Origin: Pelomyxa schiedti
Taxonomy: Eukaryota; Evosea; Pelobiontida; Pelomyxidae
Direction: 5' to 3'
Assembly (NCBI GenBank): GCA_020536535.1
Contig: JAHLWZ010000876.1
Span: forward strand, 3,726 to 63,646
DNA: 59,921 bases
Each line of letters starts with the position of its first letter. The stretch's first letter is position 1. This document shows positions 57,062-59,921 of this stretch, piece by piece. The position numbers and the translations under genes are program-made. The notes beneath the pieces were generated by a model. That model had not been told where the DNA came from. It did not search any database and worked only from the letters and a program-made list of their open reading frames with translations.

Positions 57062-59915
57062 TCAGTCGTCACTTTTCCGTCTGAAGTGGCTGAAGATGGA
57101 TGTCTTCTTTTTCTTCTGTTGGTGGTCTGCCGAGAAAGTGGCAGACTGGGAGAGTGCTCGGAGTGGCTCTGGAGTGCTTGCTATGTGCATAGATAGTGGT
57201 GGTGTTGTGCCGGTTCTGTGAGGAACCGGCGGCGTTTGCACTGACTGCCGGCTTGTGTCTGATGACGGCAGGAGGAGTGCGGGAAGGTTTGATGACGATG
57301 CTGTTGCTGTTATTGTGGTGGAAGTGTTTCCCAGTGCCAAAATTGATGGAGAAGATTGAGTTTCGCAAATTGAATGCAAATGCGGCATTCCTGTGAGGGG
57401 TGGAGAGGTGTGTGGAAATGAGATGAGGCCCGTGTCAGAGTGGCGGTGCCGGTGCCGGTGGTGACTGTGATGATGGGAGTGCTTGTAATCACTGGGATTC
57501 TGTTGGAAAATGAGGGAATTGTAAGGTAAACGTGGTTGGGTGCTTTTGTTGAAAAAAAAAAAACCAGTGAGAGCCCAGTGGCTTGTTCAAAATTGGTGAT
57601 TTTTTGTTCAAGGTCTGGATGACAGCCACTATTAAAGTTAGTGAGGAAAAAGCTTACTCAATAGCACACATGGCGTGAGCCTTTATCACTTCCATTGTGT
57701 GTGACAATAGAAACCTATACTCTTTTGTCTTTTCCTCGAGTTGTTTCTACATTAGTGGCAGAATAAGGAACCGAAGAAAAAAACTAATTCAAGAACCTCA
57801 GTTTGTTCAATGGACATTGTAAGCGTTTCGTTCTTTGATTTCAGGTCAGATATCTCCTCTTGTATCTGAGAGTATTCATCATCCAGCCTCCTCATTTCCG
57901 TGAGCTCTGTTGTTACTGACAAAGTGGGAAGAGGTGTTCCCATTTCCTCAGTCAGACCGGATGTTGGCTCTAGATAGATGAAAAGATAGTGAATGGTTGA
58001 GGAAGGAAATAATTGAAATGAGACGAACTAAATGCAGCCAAGCTAGAGGATCGTGTGTTATCATCAAGTCGTTTCGGGTCATCAGTGCTGGGATTCGAGC
58101 TTGGATTCGGGTTTGTGTTTGTATTTGTATTTGTAGATGGGTGTGCTTTCTGATTGCACTTTAGTTGTGATTATGAATAAGTTATTTTACTTGAAAAAGA
58201 GGATGATTTGCTAGTTCTTTGGCCGAAGGCCTCTCAGCAGGGTTTTTCTTGAAGCACTTCTCGAGGAAATCGATCATTTCCTGTAAAAGTTGAAAATTTG
58301 AGATTTTCCAAGACGAACATACAGGTGAACAATTCTTTGGAATGGGCATGTCTGAATTGACTATTTTAAACATGGCTGCCATTGGATTTAAACTAGTCAA
58401 TGTTAAGAGAGATCAGAACACAAAGACTTACTTGTAAAACGGTGGACTGCCAGTTAACAACTCAATTATCGTACAACCAAGACTCCTTTTGTTAGGGTAA
58501 ATTTAACCATGTGTGGCAATCTAAAAGACAAACCAGACATCTGACTCCGGGCAGTGGCCTGATATTTCCACTATTTCCGGGGCAACTGGAAAAAATTAGC
58601 CAGAAAGGCTGTGCCAAGAGAACATACTCCAATAAGGAGAACCAACAACCTGCGATAGAGTTATGATGAAGGTTTACAGTGCAAAGGCAATTACAGAGAA
58701 CTGCTTGCTGCTATCGTGCAGACCAGCAGAAACTCCAAAGTCACACAATTTAATTTCAGCTTTTGACAGCAATATATTTGCAGCCTTATACAAGTTGGTG
58801 GTTCAAACAACATAATAATACTTGAGATACCTTGAGATCTCTATTGAGAGTAGGCAACAAAAATCAGTGGCGGGGAGGGGTGATAGAGTGAATAAACCTA
58901 TGAATAACATCAGAGCGGTGCAGGTATTGTAGCGCTTCAAGGACTTGCTCAATGTACATAACAACAAGTGGCTCAGGAAGTGGGCCAAACTCCTTTATCA
59001 TATGTGCAAGAGACCCTCCATCGCCATACCTACAAGGGAAGGTAAAACACAGGGAGATTGTTTGGGTAACCTAACTCTAAAAATATGTATAAAAATTTAT
59101 TCAGTAGGCTATAGCCTAAGACTCGGACAATGTTCTTGTGAGATAGTATTCTAAGCATATCAATTTCGGCAGTGATGGATTGAAAAGCTGTGAAACTGAC
59201 GACGGACGAGTTCACAACCTTGACTGCAACAACCTGCCCAGTAGAAGCAACCAAACCCTTATGCACAACAGCAGTTGCTCCCCTTCCAATAACTTCTCCA
59301 ACAGTCTTTTTGAAGATTCGTTAGCAAAGGACTGTGCATATAAAACAATGAAATAGAACATAATTAAATTTTGATTAAAAAAAAAAAAAACTCCCAACAA
59401 ATAAAGAAAGATAGCCACAACGTTTTATGAATAGAACATGAAATGGAAAGGAGTCCCCAAGAAAGGAAGAACACAACAAAATGGGTGTAGAAAGTAGAGA
59501 GAAGGGGTGTGGCCCAAACAGCCACAAGTTCAATAATGTGAATCCCACGAAAATGAAAGGCAAAAATCCAAGACCAAAGGCGCACCACGTCGCCAATCTG
59601 GCAGTGGACAACGACCCTCTGCTGGTCCATCTGAGCCCTGCCCGAGTGCACGAGGGCGGACCTCGGCGTCACGGGCGGGGTTGCCGGGTGCAGCAGCGGC
59701 GACGACGAGTGGAGCAGCAGGGGCGGCGGGGAGGGCGCGGCCCCCGGGGCGGCCCCGTGGGCGCCAGACGACGCGGCCGACGTGGGGGAGTTGGGGGGGA
59801 GGGGCGGGGTTGTCGCCGTGGCGCCGGGCGAGGGGGCCAGGGGGCTGAGGGAGGTGAGCTTGAGGGGAGGCAGCGGCCTGCTGAGGAGCGGGGCACTGCT
59901 GGAAAGTGCCGACAT
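57062..59915 (-). CDS. STE-type protein kinase, Cdc7/Cdc15 (septation kinase)-like
   Basis: The first exon is very GC-rich and Pro/Ser/Ala-rich (MSALSSSAPLLSRPLPPLKL at ATG 59915, only 6 bp from the window edge; the true start may be outside). The kinase domain follows: Gly loop VGEVIGRGATAVVHKG, VAVKVVNSSVVSFTAFQSIT, EIDMLRILSHKNIVRVLGYS, GGSLAHMIKEFGPLPEPLVV, HRSDVIHR joined to DLK, AANILLSKAEIKLCDFGVSA, APEIVEISG and CFKKNPAERPSAKELANHPL. A coiled coil (EMRRLDDEYSQIQEEISDLK) and a basic Ser/Thr-rich tail ending FSHFRRKSDD follow to 57062. All kinase motifs are intact. Closest in style to Cdc7/Cdc15/SepA kinases of the septation network (established family), suggesting cytokinesis control. 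MAP3K-like alternatives cannot be excluded. Confidence 0.85.
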
Positions 59916-59921
59916 GCCGAG

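Overview
This is a gene-dense, intron-rich nuclear window from a eukaryotic microbe. Twenty-two protein-coding genes (two of them weakly supported), one tRNA gene and one transposon remnant fill about 60 kb, and most intergenic gaps are 50-500 bp. Introns are short (many 45-80 nt, some apparently 20-30 nt), begin GT, end AG and often carry a CTAAC/CTAAT branch-like motif near the 3' end. The gene content fits a protist, most likely an amoebozoan: a diaphanous-type formin, a STE/Cdc7-Cdc15-like kinase, a DUF4062-NACHT-TPR protein, a receptor-like cyclic-nucleotide phosphodiesterase and a ubiquitin-domain protein of a type I recall from amoebae. The taxonomy is inference from families and gene structure. 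Exon boundaries were read by eye, so gene ends are usually better supported than every internal junction.

Layout. 1-560: little certain coding. 566-2393 (-) ubiquitin-domain protein; 2801-7559 (-) formin; 7793-11537 (-) DDX27/Drs1-like helicase with an RGG head; 12017-12754 (-) small disordered protein; 13222-15937 (-) F-box-like plus PPP phosphatase; 16087-16671 (-) small orphan; 16795-18865 (+) M32 carboxypeptidase; 18921-20653 (-) FANCL; 20775-21163 hAT-type MITE; 21258-21732 (+) LSM7; 21894-23672 (-) ABHD1/3-type hydrolase; 23951-28851 (-) kinesin with an EF-hand tail; 29151-30144 (-) CK2 beta; 30652-31094 (+) doubtful ORF; 31164-35542 (+) NF-X1 zinc-finger protein with a tail anchor; 35612-36247 (-) orphan; 36588-42434 (+) SH3-DUF4062-NACHT-TPR protein; 42495-44794 (-) ankyrin-kinase; about 45127-47300 (-) hAT transposase-like gene; about 47545-51543 (+) receptor phosphodiesterase; 51755-51825 (-) tRNA-Pro(UGG); 51970-54315 (-) coiled-coil protein; 54484-56953 (-) Kelch-BTB; 57062-59915 (-) protein kinase, possibly cut at its 5' end by the window edge.

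The genes are mostly housekeeping and cytoskeletal/signalling (mRNA and rRNA metabolism, ubiquitin, actin and microtubule control, kinases and phosphatases). They do not form one pathway or an operon-like unit. The most distinctive content is unusual domain fusions (F-box/PPP phosphatase, kinesin/EF-hand, SH3/DUF4062/NACHT/TPR, sensor/PDE, ankyrin/kinase), a clean hAT MITE with an 8-bp target duplication between FANCL and LSM7, a hAT-like transposase gene, and very small introns. I found no CRISPR array, prokaryotic operon or clear new multi-gene system.
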